DNA from: CAYZHV01 sp046541355
Lineage (GTDB): Bacteria > Spirochaetota > Spirochaetia > DSM-27196 > Alkalispirochaetaceae
Assembly: GCA_046541355.1 (NCBI GenBank)
Contig: JBKHDM010000012.1
Span: forward strand, 1-48,709
Reading direction: 5' to 3'
Length of the DNA: 48,709 nt
The translations under genes and the position numbers were made by a program. How positions within the stretch are numbered: the stretch's first letter is position 1; every line of letters begins with the position of its first letter. Shown one piece after another: positions 7,674 to 15,891 of the stretch. Under the pieces are notes generated by a model. It searched no databases and had not been told where the DNA came from. It saw only the letters and a list, made by a program, of their open reading frames with translations.

Positions 7674-8642
7674 ATGCATGTTCTGGTAGTCGGCGGGGCG
7701 GGATATATCGGCAGCCACGTCGCCAAGGCGTTAGTTCGCCGCGAACACACCGTAACCGTCTACGACAACCTCTCCAGCGGGCTCCGGGCGAATCTCCTGC
7801 GGGAAAGCGGGTTCGTCCACGGCGAGATTACCGACGAACTGAAGCTGCGGGACCTGCTTTCCTCCGAGGGCATCGACGCGGTCGTTCATCTCGCGGCGTT
7901 CAAGGCGGCGGGGGAGTCGATGGTCGCTCCGGAGAAGTACAGCCGAAACAACATCGCCGGGACCATCGCCCTGCTCAACGCGATGGCCTACGCCGGCACC
8001 CGGCGGATAGTCTTTTCCTCCTCCGCGGCGGTCTACGGGGAGCCTGAGTACCTTCCGGTGGACGAGAACCACCCCACCAATCCGGAGAACTACTACGGCT
8101 TTACCAAGCTCGAGATCGAGCGGCTCCTCTCCTGGTACTCGAAACTGAAAGGGATCCGCTACGCCTCCCTGAGGTACTTCAACGCCGCCGGCTACGACCC
8201 GGACGGCGAGATTACCGGTCTCGAGCAGGCGCCGGCAAATCTGCTGCCGGTGATCATGGAGGTTGCCGTCGGCAGCCGGGAGCGGCTGAAGATCTTCGGT
8301 GATGATTATGCCACCGACGACGGGACCGGGGTTCGGGACTACATCCATGTCTCGGATCTCGCGGAGGCACATCTGCTCGCCATGGAGTACATCGGGGATA
8401 AGGATGAGGATATTACCGTTAATCTCGGAAGCGAGGTCGGGATCTCGGTCCAGCAGATCGTTGACGTCGCCCGGGAGATAACCGGTAGGCAGATCCCGAC
8501 AGAGGTGGTGGACCGTCGCCCCGGAGACCCCGCCCGGCTTGTCGCCTCCTCACGCCTCGCCCGGGAGCTTCTCGGATGGAAGCCGGAGCACAGCGACCTG
8601 GAGAGCCTCGTCGCTACGAGCTGGCGCGCCTACTGCTCCTGA
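7674..8642 (+). CDS. galE: UDP-glucose 4-epimerase
   Basis: Interconverts UDP-galactose and UDP-glucose in the Leloir pathway; galK lies about 22 kb away in this window. The 322-residue protein is an extended short-chain dehydrogenase: the NAD-binding 'GGAGYIGSH' at 7-15, Ser at about 116-117, and the catalytic Tyr141-x3-Lys145 in 'ENYYGFTK'. 'SLRYFNAAGYDPDG' is typical of GalE. The start at 7674 has AAGGAG 6 bases upstream; the longer frame from 7314 is an artefact. Its 3' end overlaps a small convergent gene by 29 bases. Confidence 0.95.
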   Translation: MHVLVVGGAGYIGSHVAKALVRREHTVTVYDNLSSGLRANLLRESGFVHGEITDELKLRDLLSSEGIDAVVHLAAFKAAGESMVAPEKYSRNNIAGTIALLNAMAYAGTRRIVFSSSAAVYGEPEYLPVDENHPTNPENYYGFTKLEIERLLSWYSKLKGIRYASLRYFNAAGYDPDGEITGLEQAPANLLPVIMEVAVGSRERLKIFGDDYATDDGTGVRDYIHVSDLAEAHLLAMEYIGDKDEDITVNLGSEVGISVQQIVDVAREITGRQIPTEVVDRRPGDPARLVASSRLARELLGWKPEHSDLESLVATSWRAYCS

Positions 8643-8823
8643 CCTCCCGCCTTCGCTGGTAGGCGGGGCAGTGGCGCTGGGTGTTACGAAAGACTACGTG
8701 GCTCGGCAGTTCCCGGGACTGGAGGCCAAAGAGACGGCACCCCCTGGGAAACCGCTTGTTCCAGGTTACGTAGAAGTGCACGCAGGTGAGACAATCTGGT
8801 GGTCGGTCGGGTCCCTGCTCCAT
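8614..8823 (-). CDS. Small cysteine-motif protein, 69 aa
   Basis: A short protein with the pattern 'CLTCVHFYVTW', 'RFPRGCRLFG', 'LPSHVVF' and 'HCPAY'. I recall similar 60-80-residue proteins in many bacteria, usually left hypothetical and sometimes mislabelled as uracil-DNA glycosylase-related; the four Cys and His suggest metal binding. The Cys spacing and density argue that it is a real gene despite lying antisense to the galE tail. The start at 8823 puts the Cys motif near the N-terminus; an alternative is ATG at 8892. Confidence 0.65.
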   Translation of the reverse strand: MEQGPDRPPDCLTCVHFYVTWNKRFPRGCRLFGLQSRELPSHVVFRNTQRHCPAYQRRREVRSSRRASS

Positions 8824-8844
8824 ACTCCCTCGAGGAAAATACGC

Positions 8845-8874
8845 TTTACAACCCTCCACGGGTAGTCTTACGAT
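8845..8874 (+). promoter_or_regulatory. Promoter of the 8910 gene
   Basis: TTTACA (8845-8850), an 18-base spacer, TACGAT (8869-8874). The predicted leader is about 30 bases and includes AGAGGA ahead of the ATG at 8910. Confidence 0.55.
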
Positions 8875-8909
8875 ACACCAATAATCCAGCAACTATGCAA
8901 GAGGAACCA

Positions 8910-9671
8910 ATGCGGATACATTACTATCTCTCCGTTTTCCCGATCGAGGCGCTCATCGCATCCCAACTCGAGCCGGAGCAGTTCGGTCAGTACATGGCTA
9001 TCGGCTCGAAGAACGGCTCCTACGAGATGATTACCTTCTTTGAGATCGAAGGGGGGTTCGGGGAGTACTTTGACTGGAACTACGCTGAGCAACGGTGCGT
9101 TCAGCATGAAACCGGCGAGCCGAAGCACTCAGTCTGGATGTCCGTCTACCGGGTGCTCGAGCATGTGCCTGAGAGCGCTCTGGGCAACATCTATCTGACC
9201 ACCAAGGATGGGCGGAGCCTCGCCCTCGAAAAGGTTGATTTCCAGGGACTCGAAAAGAAGTTCTACGTCTACCAGGAGCTATGTCCCCTCACCCCCCTGG
9301 TTACCAGTGCCTACGACCCGAAGCGCTTCGCAGCCTACATGACCGACCCGAAAAACAAGGTCAGCGTCCCGAAGGTGGTCTTCGCCGACCTCAAGGTGAT
9401 CGACTTTGACAACCCCGAGGCGACAGGAAACATCGGTGGTGCCTACGACCACAACCTCGATCACCTCAAGGATTGCGTAGCGGATGTCCTGAACAACAAG
9501 GAAAAACCGAACAAGAACGTCGAGCGCTCGATCGCATCGTTTTCCTATCAGATTATCGACTCCGGCATATACGTCGGAAGCGGTGAGAACCTGGTGGAAT
9601 ACCGCATGCTCGGTGTCGAGGAGATCAGACAGAATCACTACCACTGGGGTCGCTCGGCAATGATCCTGTAA
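8910..9671 (+). CDS. Conserved hypothetical protein, 253 aa
   Basis: A soluble protein opening with 'MRIHYYLSVFPIEALIASQ' and containing 'YMAIGSKNGSYE'. It has no signal peptide, membrane segment or catalytic motif that I recognise. Good codon use, a promoter and an AGAGGA ribosome site support a real gene, and the start at 8910 fits that site better than the ATG at 8895. It is transcribed alone between the convergent small Cys protein and the secreted repeat protein. I make no functional claim. Confidence 0.7.
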   Translation: MRIHYYLSVFPIEALIASQLEPEQFGQYMAIGSKNGSYEMITFFEIEGGFGEYFDWNYAEQRCVQHETGEPKHSVWMSVYRVLEHVPESALGNIYLTTKDGRSLALEKVDFQGLEKKFYVYQELCPLTPLVTSAYDPKRFAAYMTDPKNKVSVPKVVFADLKVIDFDNPEATGNIGGAYDHNLDHLKDCVADVLNNKEKPNKNVERSIASFSYQIIDSGIYVGSGENLVEYRMLGVEEIRQNHYHWGRSAMIL

Positions 9672-9759
9672 GCGCGTCCTTCCCCCGGCAGGAGTGCCTC
9701 GGGGCGAAGGAAGCTGCCTTGACCCCGGCCGCCCGGGCTTCCCGACCTTTCCCTCATCC

Positions 9760-9789
9760 TTGACCCGGACACGGGGGGACGCCGATACT
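9760..9789 (+). promoter_or_regulatory. Probable promoter of the OmpL47-like gene
   Basis: TTGACC (9760-9765), an 18-base spacer and GATACT (9784-9789), about 43 bases before the start codon at 9833. Confidence 0.45.
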
Positions 9790-9832
9790 CTTGATCGAAG
9801 AAGCCCACGTTTTGCGCCGATGAGGAGGTGTG

Positions 9833-10699
9833 ATGAATCGAGTCATCACAGCACTGTTACTTTTGGTATCCCTGACCCTTCCCGTCTTATCCCAGGAGAA
9901 GCGGATCTACACCGACAACGGCACCGCCTATGCCCCGCCGGAGGCGCAATTCGTTCTCACCCCCGAGGAGAGCAGCGAGGAGCTCAGTCACCTCGAGTAC
10001 AGGATCGGTGAGGGCGCCTACCAGCGCTACGAGGGGGCGATTCAAATCGAGGAGGAGGGACGGCACGAGATCGTCTATCGGGCGGTTGCGACAAGCGGAA
10101 CCCCCTCGCAGGAGAGCGTCTACGAGGTAGTCATCGATGCGACCGCCCCCCGTCTGGCGGCTCGAGCTCGGGGCGCGGCGGTTATCGAAGATGACGGGTC
10201 GGCGGTCATCAGCAGCGAGACCGCGGTGCACCTCGAGGCGGAGGACGCCCTCTCCGGCGTTTGGGATATCTTCGTCAGTCTCGACAATCGGGAGTTTACC
10301 CGCTACACCGGACCGCTGTTCTTCGAGGAGGAGGGGGAGTACCTCGGCTACGCCTATGTCGTGGACAATGTGGGAAATCGAAGCGAGACCTTCCAGGCAA
10401 CCGCCCGGGTCGATCTCACCCCGCCGGCGCTCTCTCTCGTGCCGAGCCGCCCCCTTCGCACCTTCGGGGGCGAGCGCTACAGCGAGCAGGGAAACGAGAT
10501 CGTCCTGAGGGCCTCCGACCGCCTCTCGGGAGTCGAGATCATCGAGGTCTCTCTCAACGAAGGGCCCTTTCGACCCTACGACGGTCCGATCGAGCTCACG
10601 CAGCCCGGCTTTTACACCATCCGAGGCAGAGCGACGGATCAGGTCGGCAACCGCTCCCGCCCCCAGGAGCTGCGCTTCTACGTCAGTGAGGATCTCTGA
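9833..10699 (+). CDS. Secreted OmpL47-like repeat protein
   Basis: A 288-residue protein with a signal peptide ('ALLLLVSLTLPVLS') and three repeats of an Ig-like beta-sandwich. Each repeat has a phrase of the type 'G.Y.RYEG', 'REFTRYTGP' or 'GPFRPYDGP', followed by 'GxYxIxxRAxDxVGNRS'. This matches the OmpL47-type domain known in Leptospira and other spirochaete surface proteins, pointing to a surface or periplasmic location and a binding role. The ATG at 9833 has AGGAGG 4 bases upstream. hflX follows after 33 bases, possibly on the same transcript. Confidence 0.75.
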   Translation: MNRVITALLLLVSLTLPVLSQEKRIYTDNGTAYAPPEAQFVLTPEESSEELSHLEYRIGEGAYQRYEGAIQIEEEGRHEIVYRAVATSGTPSQESVYEVVIDATAPRLAARARGAAVIEDDGSAVISSETAVHLEAEDALSGVWDIFVSLDNREFTRYTGPLFFEEEGEYLGYAYVVDNVGNRSETFQATARVDLTPPALSLVPSRPLRTFGGERYSEQGNEIVLRASDRLSGVEIIEVSLNEGPFRPYDGPIELTQPGFYTIRGRATDQVGNRSRPQELRFYVSEDL

Positions 10700-10732
10700 T
10701 TTGTTGGCTCCCACCAGACTGGACGCCCCGGA

Positions 10733-12085
10733 GTGAAAAAGCCGAAACCGTATCCCCGCTTCGGCGAAGGTCGCGAGGAGAGGGGAGAGGATTTCCTCAC
10801 CCCCGAGGGCGGAAAGACCCTGCTCGTTGTACCTCGCCACCCGGAGGAGAGCGAGCTGACCGCCGAACGGTACGGCAAGGAACTCGGCAGGCTCTGCGAT
10901 ACCCTCGGCATCGGAGCCGCCGCCACCGAAATCGCCCGGGTCGATCGTGTCCATCCGGGACTCTACATCGGTAGCGGCAAGGCTGATGAGATCGCCGAAC
11001 GGGTCGCGTCGGAAGGCTTCGACGTACTCGTCTTCGATGTGAACCTCACCCCGGCACAGCAGCGTAACTGGGACCGTCTCACCGGCGCCACAACCCTCGA
11101 TCGTCAGGGCGTCATTATCGACATTTTCGCGGAGCACGCGAGCAGCAAGGAGTCCGCCCTGCAGGTGGAGCTCGCCCGACTCGAGTACGCCCTGCCTCGG
11201 CTCAGAAACGCCTGGAGCCACCTGTCGAGACAGCGGGGCGGCGCGAGGGGAACCCGGGGCGAGGGAGAGAAGCAGCTCGAGATGGACCGGCGGATGGTGG
11301 AGGACAGGATCGCCCAGATCCGGCGGGAGCTGCGTTCCCTCGAAAAGCAACGGCGAACCCGACGCGAGCGGCGCCGGTCGGTACCGATTCCATCGGCAAG
11401 CCTCCTGGGCTACACCAACGCCGGGAAGTCCTCCCTCCTCAACGCCCTCACCCGAGCGGAGGTCCTCGTGGAGGACCAGCTCTTTGCCACCCTCGACCCT
11501 ACGACCCGGCGCCTCCATCTTCCAAACGGTACCGACTGTCTTCTAACCGATACCGTCGGCTTCGTGCGGAAGCTTCCCCACCATCTCGTTGACGCCTTCG
11601 CCTCGACCCTCGAGGAGACCCTCGAGGCGGACCTGCTTCTCCTCGTGGTCGACGGGTCAGACCCGGAGCGGGGTGAGCAGCTTGCCACAACCGAGAAGGT
11701 TCTTTCACAGCTCGGGGCACAAGACAAGCCCCGCCTCGTTGTGGTCAACAAGGCGGATAATCAGCTCGACCGCGGACAACTCATGGCGGATATCAGCGGC
11801 GTCGAGCCCTCGGTGCCGGTCGTCTTTACCTCCGCGGTGACCGGCGCGGGGCTCGAGGAGATGGTCGGGGCCGTTCAAAACGCCCTTGACGCCCTCTTTG
11901 TGGAGGCGAGATTCCGCATCCCCTTGAGCCGCTACGACCTGGTCTCCCGGGTCTACGAGCACGGCAGGGTTTTGGAGGAGTCGTACCTGGAGGACACCGT
12001 CGTCCTCACGGCCAAAGTCCCCCCCTCCCTCCATGCTCAGCTTGCCGAGTACCGCCTCCGGGAGGGGCAGCGATACTCCTCGTGA
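10733..12085 (+). CDS. hflX: GTPase HflX
   Basis: A ribosome-associated GTPase; in well-studied bacteria HflX splits stalled or hibernating ribosomes under stress. The 450-residue protein has the N-terminal HflX domain ('HPGLYIGSGKADEI'), a coiled linker with 'GGARGTRGEGEKQLEMDRR', then the G domain: 'GYTNAGKSS' (G1), 'DTVGF' (G3), 'VVNKAD' (G4). The start is GTG at 10733 with GGAG directly before it, an unusually close site, so the exact start is less certain. Confidence 0.93.
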   Translation: MKKPKPYPRFGEGREERGEDFLTPEGGKTLLVVPRHPEESELTAERYGKELGRLCDTLGIGAAATEIARVDRVHPGLYIGSGKADEIAERVASEGFDVLVFDVNLTPAQQRNWDRLTGATTLDRQGVIIDIFAEHASSKESALQVELARLEYALPRLRNAWSHLSRQRGGARGTRGEGEKQLEMDRRMVEDRIAQIRRELRSLEKQRRTRRERRRSVPIPSASLLGYTNAGKSSLLNALTRAEVLVEDQLFATLDPTTRRLHLPNGTDCLLTDTVGFVRKLPHHLVDAFASTLEETLEADLLLLVVDGSDPERGEQLATTEKVLSQLGAQDKPRLVVVNKADNQLDRGQLMADISGVEPSVPVVFTSAVTGAGLEEMVGAVQNALDALFVEARFRIPLSRYDLVSRVYEHGRVLEESYLEDTVVLTAKVPPSLHAQLAEYRLREGQRYSS

Positions 12086-12105
12086 GGCGGACGTCCCGGC
12101 CCCCC

Positions 12106-12134
12106 TTGCCCCGTACATCCCGGGAGACTACACT
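12106..12134 (+). promoter_or_regulatory. Promoter of the methyltransferase gene
   Basis: TTGCCC (12106-12111), a 17-base spacer and TACACT (12129-12134). Transcription would start about 4-6 bases before the GTG, giving almost no leader. Confidence 0.5.
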
Positions 12135-12145
12135 AAGGAACCGAA

Positions 12146-12643
12146 GTGGTGATCTACACACACACCTATCGCTCCCCGGCCGGACCGATTTATCTGGCCG
12201 TTAACAGACGCGGGGCAGTTATCAGGCTCAGTTACGCCCCGATTGAGGACCTTCCGGAGGGTGAGGAGCGGGAGGAGAACAAGTACGCCTGCGGAGAGGT
12301 AGAGTGGCAGCTCGACCGGTACTTCAACGGTCAGATTCGGCAGTTCGACCTCTCCGTTGAGTATGAGGGAACAGGCTTTCAGCGCGCCGTCTGGGGCCGT
12401 CTGCGAAAACTCGACTACGGCACCACGATGACCTACGGGCAGCTCGCCCAGAAGATCGGTCGGCGGGACGCCGCCCAGGCGGTAGGTAACGCCGTCGCGG
12501 CGAACCCTATCGCTATCGTGATCCCGTGCCACAGGGTCATCCCCGCCTCGGGAGACATCGGGAGTTACGCCCGCCGATCACTCCCGGAGGAGCGGGGCAG
12601 CAAGATGAAACGTTTTCTGCTCAAACTCGAGGGTGCGCTTTAG
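12146..12643 (+). CDS. ogt: Methylated-DNA--protein-cysteine methyltransferase
   Basis: A suicidal DNA-repair enzyme that takes the alkyl group from O6-alkylguanine. The 165-residue protein shows the family's C-terminal domain: 'TMTYGQLAQKIGRRDAAQAVG' leading to 'NPIAIVIPCHRVI' with the acceptor Cys at about 128. The symbol ogt is by family only; no Ada regulatory domain is attached. The start is GTG 12146, or the adjacent GTG 12149. Confidence 0.92.
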   Translation: MVIYTHTYRSPAGPIYLAVNRRGAVIRLSYAPIEDLPEGEEREENKYACGEVEWQLDRYFNGQIRQFDLSVEYEGTGFQRAVWGRLRKLDYGTTMTYGQLAQKIGRRDAAQAVGNAVAANPIAIVIPCHRVIPASGDIGSYARRSLPEERGSKMKRFLLKLEGAL

Positions 12644-12672
12644 CGCTGCTTGAGGCCGGCGGTAGCGGGCAC

Positions 12673-12818
12673 GGTTTGCGCTGCCCCCATTCCCGGTTTG
12701 CGCTGCCCCCATTCCCGGTTTGCACTGTCCCACCCCGGTTTGCGCTGCCCCCATTCCCGGTTTGCACTGTCCCACCACGGTTTGCGCTCCCCCACCCTGG
12801 TTTGCGCTCCCCCACCCC
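12673..12818. repeat. Seven-copy tandem repeat, 20-22 bp units
   Basis: Units begin at 12673, 12695, 12717, 12737, 12759, 12779 and 12799. All start with GGTTTGCG or GGTTTGCA; two unit types differ in the tail (CCCCCATTCCC, 22 bp; TCCCAC or CCCCAC, 20 bp). They fill the convergent gap between the methyltransferase and DUF5312 genes. The minus strand carries runs of four or five G in each unit, so a G-quadruplex is possible. Copy number is likely variable. Confidence 0.85.
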
Positions 12819-12840
12819 GGGATGGGCCACAGCGCGGCTG

Positions 12841-14418
12841 CTACTTTTTTGAGACAACCTGCATGAGCTGGATAAAGCGGTAGAGCTGCTTGTAGGTCTC
12901 GATCATCCGCTCCCGGATCGACTCCTCGATCAGGCTGTCGAGTTCCTTCCAATTGTTGACCATGTCGTTCTCGGTCTGGTCAAAATCCGCCACAAGCATC
13001 TTCAAAAACTTTCCGATGGTGACCAGATTCGTGGATGCTTCGGAAATGAGGCGCTTTGCCTCATTGTTGATCTCGTTGAGTTGGTCCCGCAGGAGCTTTG
13101 CCGTCGACGGGTCCCGCTCAACCACCCGGCCCGACGCCTTTTTCAGCTTCATACCGCGCTCCCCCTCCTCTCCCAACGCCTCATCAAAGTTGACCAACGC
13201 CTCGGAGAGCTGCATCACCTGATGGTAGGCGTCGGAGAGCTGCTGGGACTGGATATTGGTGACCCATTTGCCCCGGACCAGGAGGAGGTCCTGTACCAGC
13301 TCCCGAACATCCTTTTTGAAGTAGTCGAGCAGGTACGCTTTGAGATAGTTGAGGGCACGAGTGTGGGTGAAGCCGGCAAACGCCCGCTTTGAGAACATGA
13401 GATTTGCCTTCTCGGTGTAGTTCTTGGTGCGCTGAACAGCGGAGGTACCAAAAACCTGCTGGGCGAGGGTATCGATCTTCTTGTCCCGCCGCTCGTTGAG
13501 AAGCTTCTGAACGTTCGCCTCGGTGGTGGTCTTAAGGGTGTTCAGGTAGGGTTCGACTATACGCTCGTTTGAACCCGCCCCCTTCGCCTGCCAGAAGGGC
13601 TCCTCGGAGATGTGGCGGACCATCAGCTCGAGAACGTTCTCCCGGACCACCGCGGCGATCTCCTTCATCATCTTTTTGAAGGCGTCCCGATCGACAACCT
13701 CCACGCCCCGATACTGTTTGAGAATATCGATAACCGAGTCCCAGGGCGCCTTCGGATCGAGGACCAGGGCGATCTCGAGATAGTCCCGGATGTCATCGAC
13801 GATGTAATCGGCGTTGATCGGATCGAAATTAGGCTTGTAGACGAAGTTATTCTCGCTTATCGCCGAGTCGAATTTTCTCAGGACGAAATAGAAGTCGAAG
13901 TTGACCAGACGGAGCAGGAGCTGGGTGAGATTGTAGGTGCCGTTGATCTTCTTTACCAGCTCCGCATCGAAGGAGCCGTAGAAGTTGATCATCCCGTCCT
14001 TGAGCTCCTCGGCGAGCTGTTTGGTCTCAACCTCCCCGGCCCGCTTGCGGATCGCCTCCTCGTCAAACTGATCCCTGAGGGAGCGCTGCTTATCGCTCAT
14101 GTAGGAGTCGATGACTATGCTCTTGAGGGTCTTGGAGCCTGCGGCGTTCTGCAGGATCTGCTGCGCAGGGCCGAGAACCTTGTACTGGTTGTAGAAGAAC
14201 TTGGCAAAGTCCGGTAGAGCCTCTTTGTTCCGAGGCTTGTAGAAGCTGAACTTCGACTTACTGAGTTCCTTTCCGATCTGTTTAAGCTGTTTACGCTTCT
14301 GCCGCTCTGGGTCGTTGCCGCCAAAGAAGATAGATAGGAGCTTATCGAAAAACCCAAGCCCCTCGGAACCTTCCGTAGAGGGCGTACCGCTACGCTGCTC
14401 AGCGTCGCCCGGTGCCAT
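12841..14418 (-). CDS. DUF5312-type spirochaete protein
   Basis: A 525-residue soluble, strongly helical, Lys-rich protein with a low-complexity acidic N-terminus followed by 'LGFFDKLLSIFFGG'. I match it from memory to DUF5312, a family largely confined to spirochaetes; its function is unknown. Coiled-coil-like stretches occur near residues 330-350 and 430-520. The start at 14418 is well supported: TTGACC, 17 bases, TATGGT, 6 bases, ATG, with no Shine-Dalgarno. It is divergent from the aminotransferase gene, whose start is also leaderless. Confidence 0.75.
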   Translation of the reverse strand: MAPGDAEQRSGTPSTEGSEGLGFFDKLLSIFFGGNDPERQKRKQLKQIGKELSKSKFSFYKPRNKEALPDFAKFFYNQYKVLGPAQQILQNAAGSKTLKSIVIDSYMSDKQRSLRDQFDEEAIRKRAGEVETKQLAEELKDGMINFYGSFDAELVKKINGTYNLTQLLLRLVNFDFYFVLRKFDSAISENNFVYKPNFDPINADYIVDDIRDYLEIALVLDPKAPWDSVIDILKQYRGVEVVDRDAFKKMMKEIAAVVRENVLELMVRHISEEPFWQAKGAGSNERIVEPYLNTLKTTTEANVQKLLNERRDKKIDTLAQQVFGTSAVQRTKNYTEKANLMFSKRAFAGFTHTRALNYLKAYLLDYFKKDVRELVQDLLLVRGKWVTNIQSQQLSDAYHQVMQLSEALVNFDEALGEEGERGMKLKKASGRVVERDPSTAKLLRDQLNEINNEAKRLISEASTNLVTIGKFLKMLVADFDQTENDMVNNWKELDSLIEESIRERMIETYKQLYRFIQLMQVVSKK

Positions 14419-14424
14419 GGGGCT

Positions 14425-14453
14425 ACCATACTTTGTAAGCAGACCTCGGTCAA
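14425..14453 (-). promoter_or_regulatory. Leaderless promoter of the DUF5312 gene
   Basis: On the minus strand: TTGACC (14453-14448), a 17-base spacer, TATGGT (14430-14425), then 6 bases to the ATG. This is one of the clearest leaderless arrangements in the window. Confidence 0.65.
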
Positions 14454-14485
14454 TCTCCGGGACTCCTGTCGTCCACGTCCTCGGA

Positions 14486-14515
14486 TTGCACCATCGCCAC
14501 AGCTTTCAGTATGAT
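14486..14515 (+). promoter_or_regulatory. Leaderless promoter of the aminotransferase gene
   Basis: TTGCAC (14486-14491), an 18-base spacer, TATGAT (14510-14515), then 6 bases to the ATG at 14522. Confidence 0.6.
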
Positions 14516-14521
14516 TGGGCC

Positions 14522-15829
14522 ATGAATCCGCTCGCTGAGAAACTCAATGAGACACTCGAGCCGACCGTCGCCGGCCGACTCCTCTCGGCCACCGGCCGTC
14601 GCATGTTTTTTCCAAAGGGTATTGTCGCCCAGACCGCCGAGGCGAGGCAGAAGGCTCACCGCTTTAACGCCACCGCCGGGATGGCGTACAACGGCGGGGT
14701 ACCGCTGATCCTTCCGGCGGCCCGGGCGCTCACCGAGGGATTTGAGCCGTCCGAGAGTGTAGCCTACGCCCCCACCCCGGGGGTCCCACAGCTGCGCAAG
14801 CGGTGGCAGGAGGAGTTGGTACAAAAAAACCCCTCCCTCGCCGGGGTGCCGATCTCGATGCCCCTGGTTACCTCAGGGCTCACAAACGGAATCCTCCACA
14901 TTGCCGAGCTGTTCGTAGATGTCGGAGATCCTGTGGTTATGCCGGATATGTTCTGGGGTAACTACCGACTTATTTTCGAACATCGAAGTGAGGGGCGGAT
15001 CGAAACCTTCCCCTTCTTTTCCGACGGCGGTGGGTTCAATCTCGACGGCTTCGGGATTGCTCTGGAAGCTGCGGCGGCGGATCGCAGCAAGGTAGTGCTC
15101 CTGCTGAACTTTCCCAATAACCCCACCGGATACTCCCCCACGGAGGCCGAGCTCGACGGCGTGGTGGAGAGACTAAAGAAACTCGCGGACCGGGGGGTGG
15201 ACATCCTGGTGATTTCCGATGACGCCTACTTCGGCCTTTTTTTCGAGCCCGAGGTCGCCACCGAGTCGGTCTTTTCCCGCCTCGCCGACGCCCACGAGCG
15301 GATCCTGGCGATCAAGGTCGACGGCGCAACCAAGGAGGATTTCGCCTGGGGCCTGCGGGTCGGATTTCTCACTTTCGGCGCTAAAGGAATGGATGAGGCG
15401 AGCAGGAACGCCCTGGAGCAGAAGTTTGTCGGGTCCCTGCGGGCGATCGTATCGAACAGCAGCAACCTCTCCCAGCACCTGGTGCTCAAGGTGATGGAGC
15501 ACCCGGACTACGAGAAACAGAAAACGGAGGCTCGCACGGTCCTCGAGGCGCGCTACCGTCGGATCAAAGGGTGGCTCGAGGAGAGGGCTCCCCTCCATGA
15601 GACCTCGCCGCTGCAGCCGCTTCCCTTCAACTCCGGATACTTCATGAGTTTCCGCTGCGACGGTATCGACGCCGAGGCGCTGCGTCTGTCGCTCCTCGAG
15701 CGGGGCATCGGGACGATCGCCATCGGAAGTGAGTACCTCCGGGTCGCCTTTGCCAGCGTCGACGAGGAGTCCCTCGGGGAGCTGTTTGACGAGATCTACG
15801 CCGCCGCAGAGGAGCTCGCTCTGCCGTGA
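14522..15829 (+). CDS. Class I/II aminotransferase
   Basis: A 435-residue PLP enzyme of fold type I. Visible features are 'VTSGLTNGILHIAELF' (cofactor phosphate region), 'LLNFPNNPTGYSP' with the Asn and Pro of the class I motif, 'VISDDAYFGLFF' with the PLP-ring Asp and Tyr, and 'KVDGATKEDFAWGLRVGF' with the likely Schiff-base Lys. Substrate cannot be read from the sequence. The longer frame from 14315 is rejected because it would run over the divergent promoter. It is followed after 62 bases by a lipoprotein gene. Confidence 0.88.
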   Translation: MNPLAEKLNETLEPTVAGRLLSATGRRMFFPKGIVAQTAEARQKAHRFNATAGMAYNGGVPLILPAARALTEGFEPSESVAYAPTPGVPQLRKRWQEELVQKNPSLAGVPISMPLVTSGLTNGILHIAELFVDVGDPVVMPDMFWGNYRLIFEHRSEGRIETFPFFSDGGGFNLDGFGIALEAAAADRSKVVLLLNFPNNPTGYSPTEAELDGVVERLKKLADRGVDILVISDDAYFGLFFEPEVATESVFSRLADAHERILAIKVDGATKEDFAWGLRVGFLTFGAKGMDEASRNALEQKFVGSLRAIVSNSSNLSQHLVLKVMEHPDYEKQKTEARTVLEARYRRIKGWLEERAPLHETSPLQPLPFNSGYFMSFRCDGIDAEALRLSLLERGIGTIAIGSEYLRVAFASVDEESLGELFDEIYAAAEELALP

Positions 15830-15891
15830 GAGCGGCATTGGCGGCTCCGGAGCGGGCAGAGCGGATCGGCTTGGGGAAACCAGGTGAGCCG

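Noticed and set aside
9887..11518. 543-codon open frame antisense to the OmpL47-like and hflX genes
   Set aside because: Shadow of GC-rich coding on the other strand; both + strand genes are clearly real.
12578..12857. Minus-strand frames with repeating peptides such as QCKPGMGAAQTG
   Set aside because: They are translations of the tandem repeat in all frames, with no ribosome site or gene-like composition.
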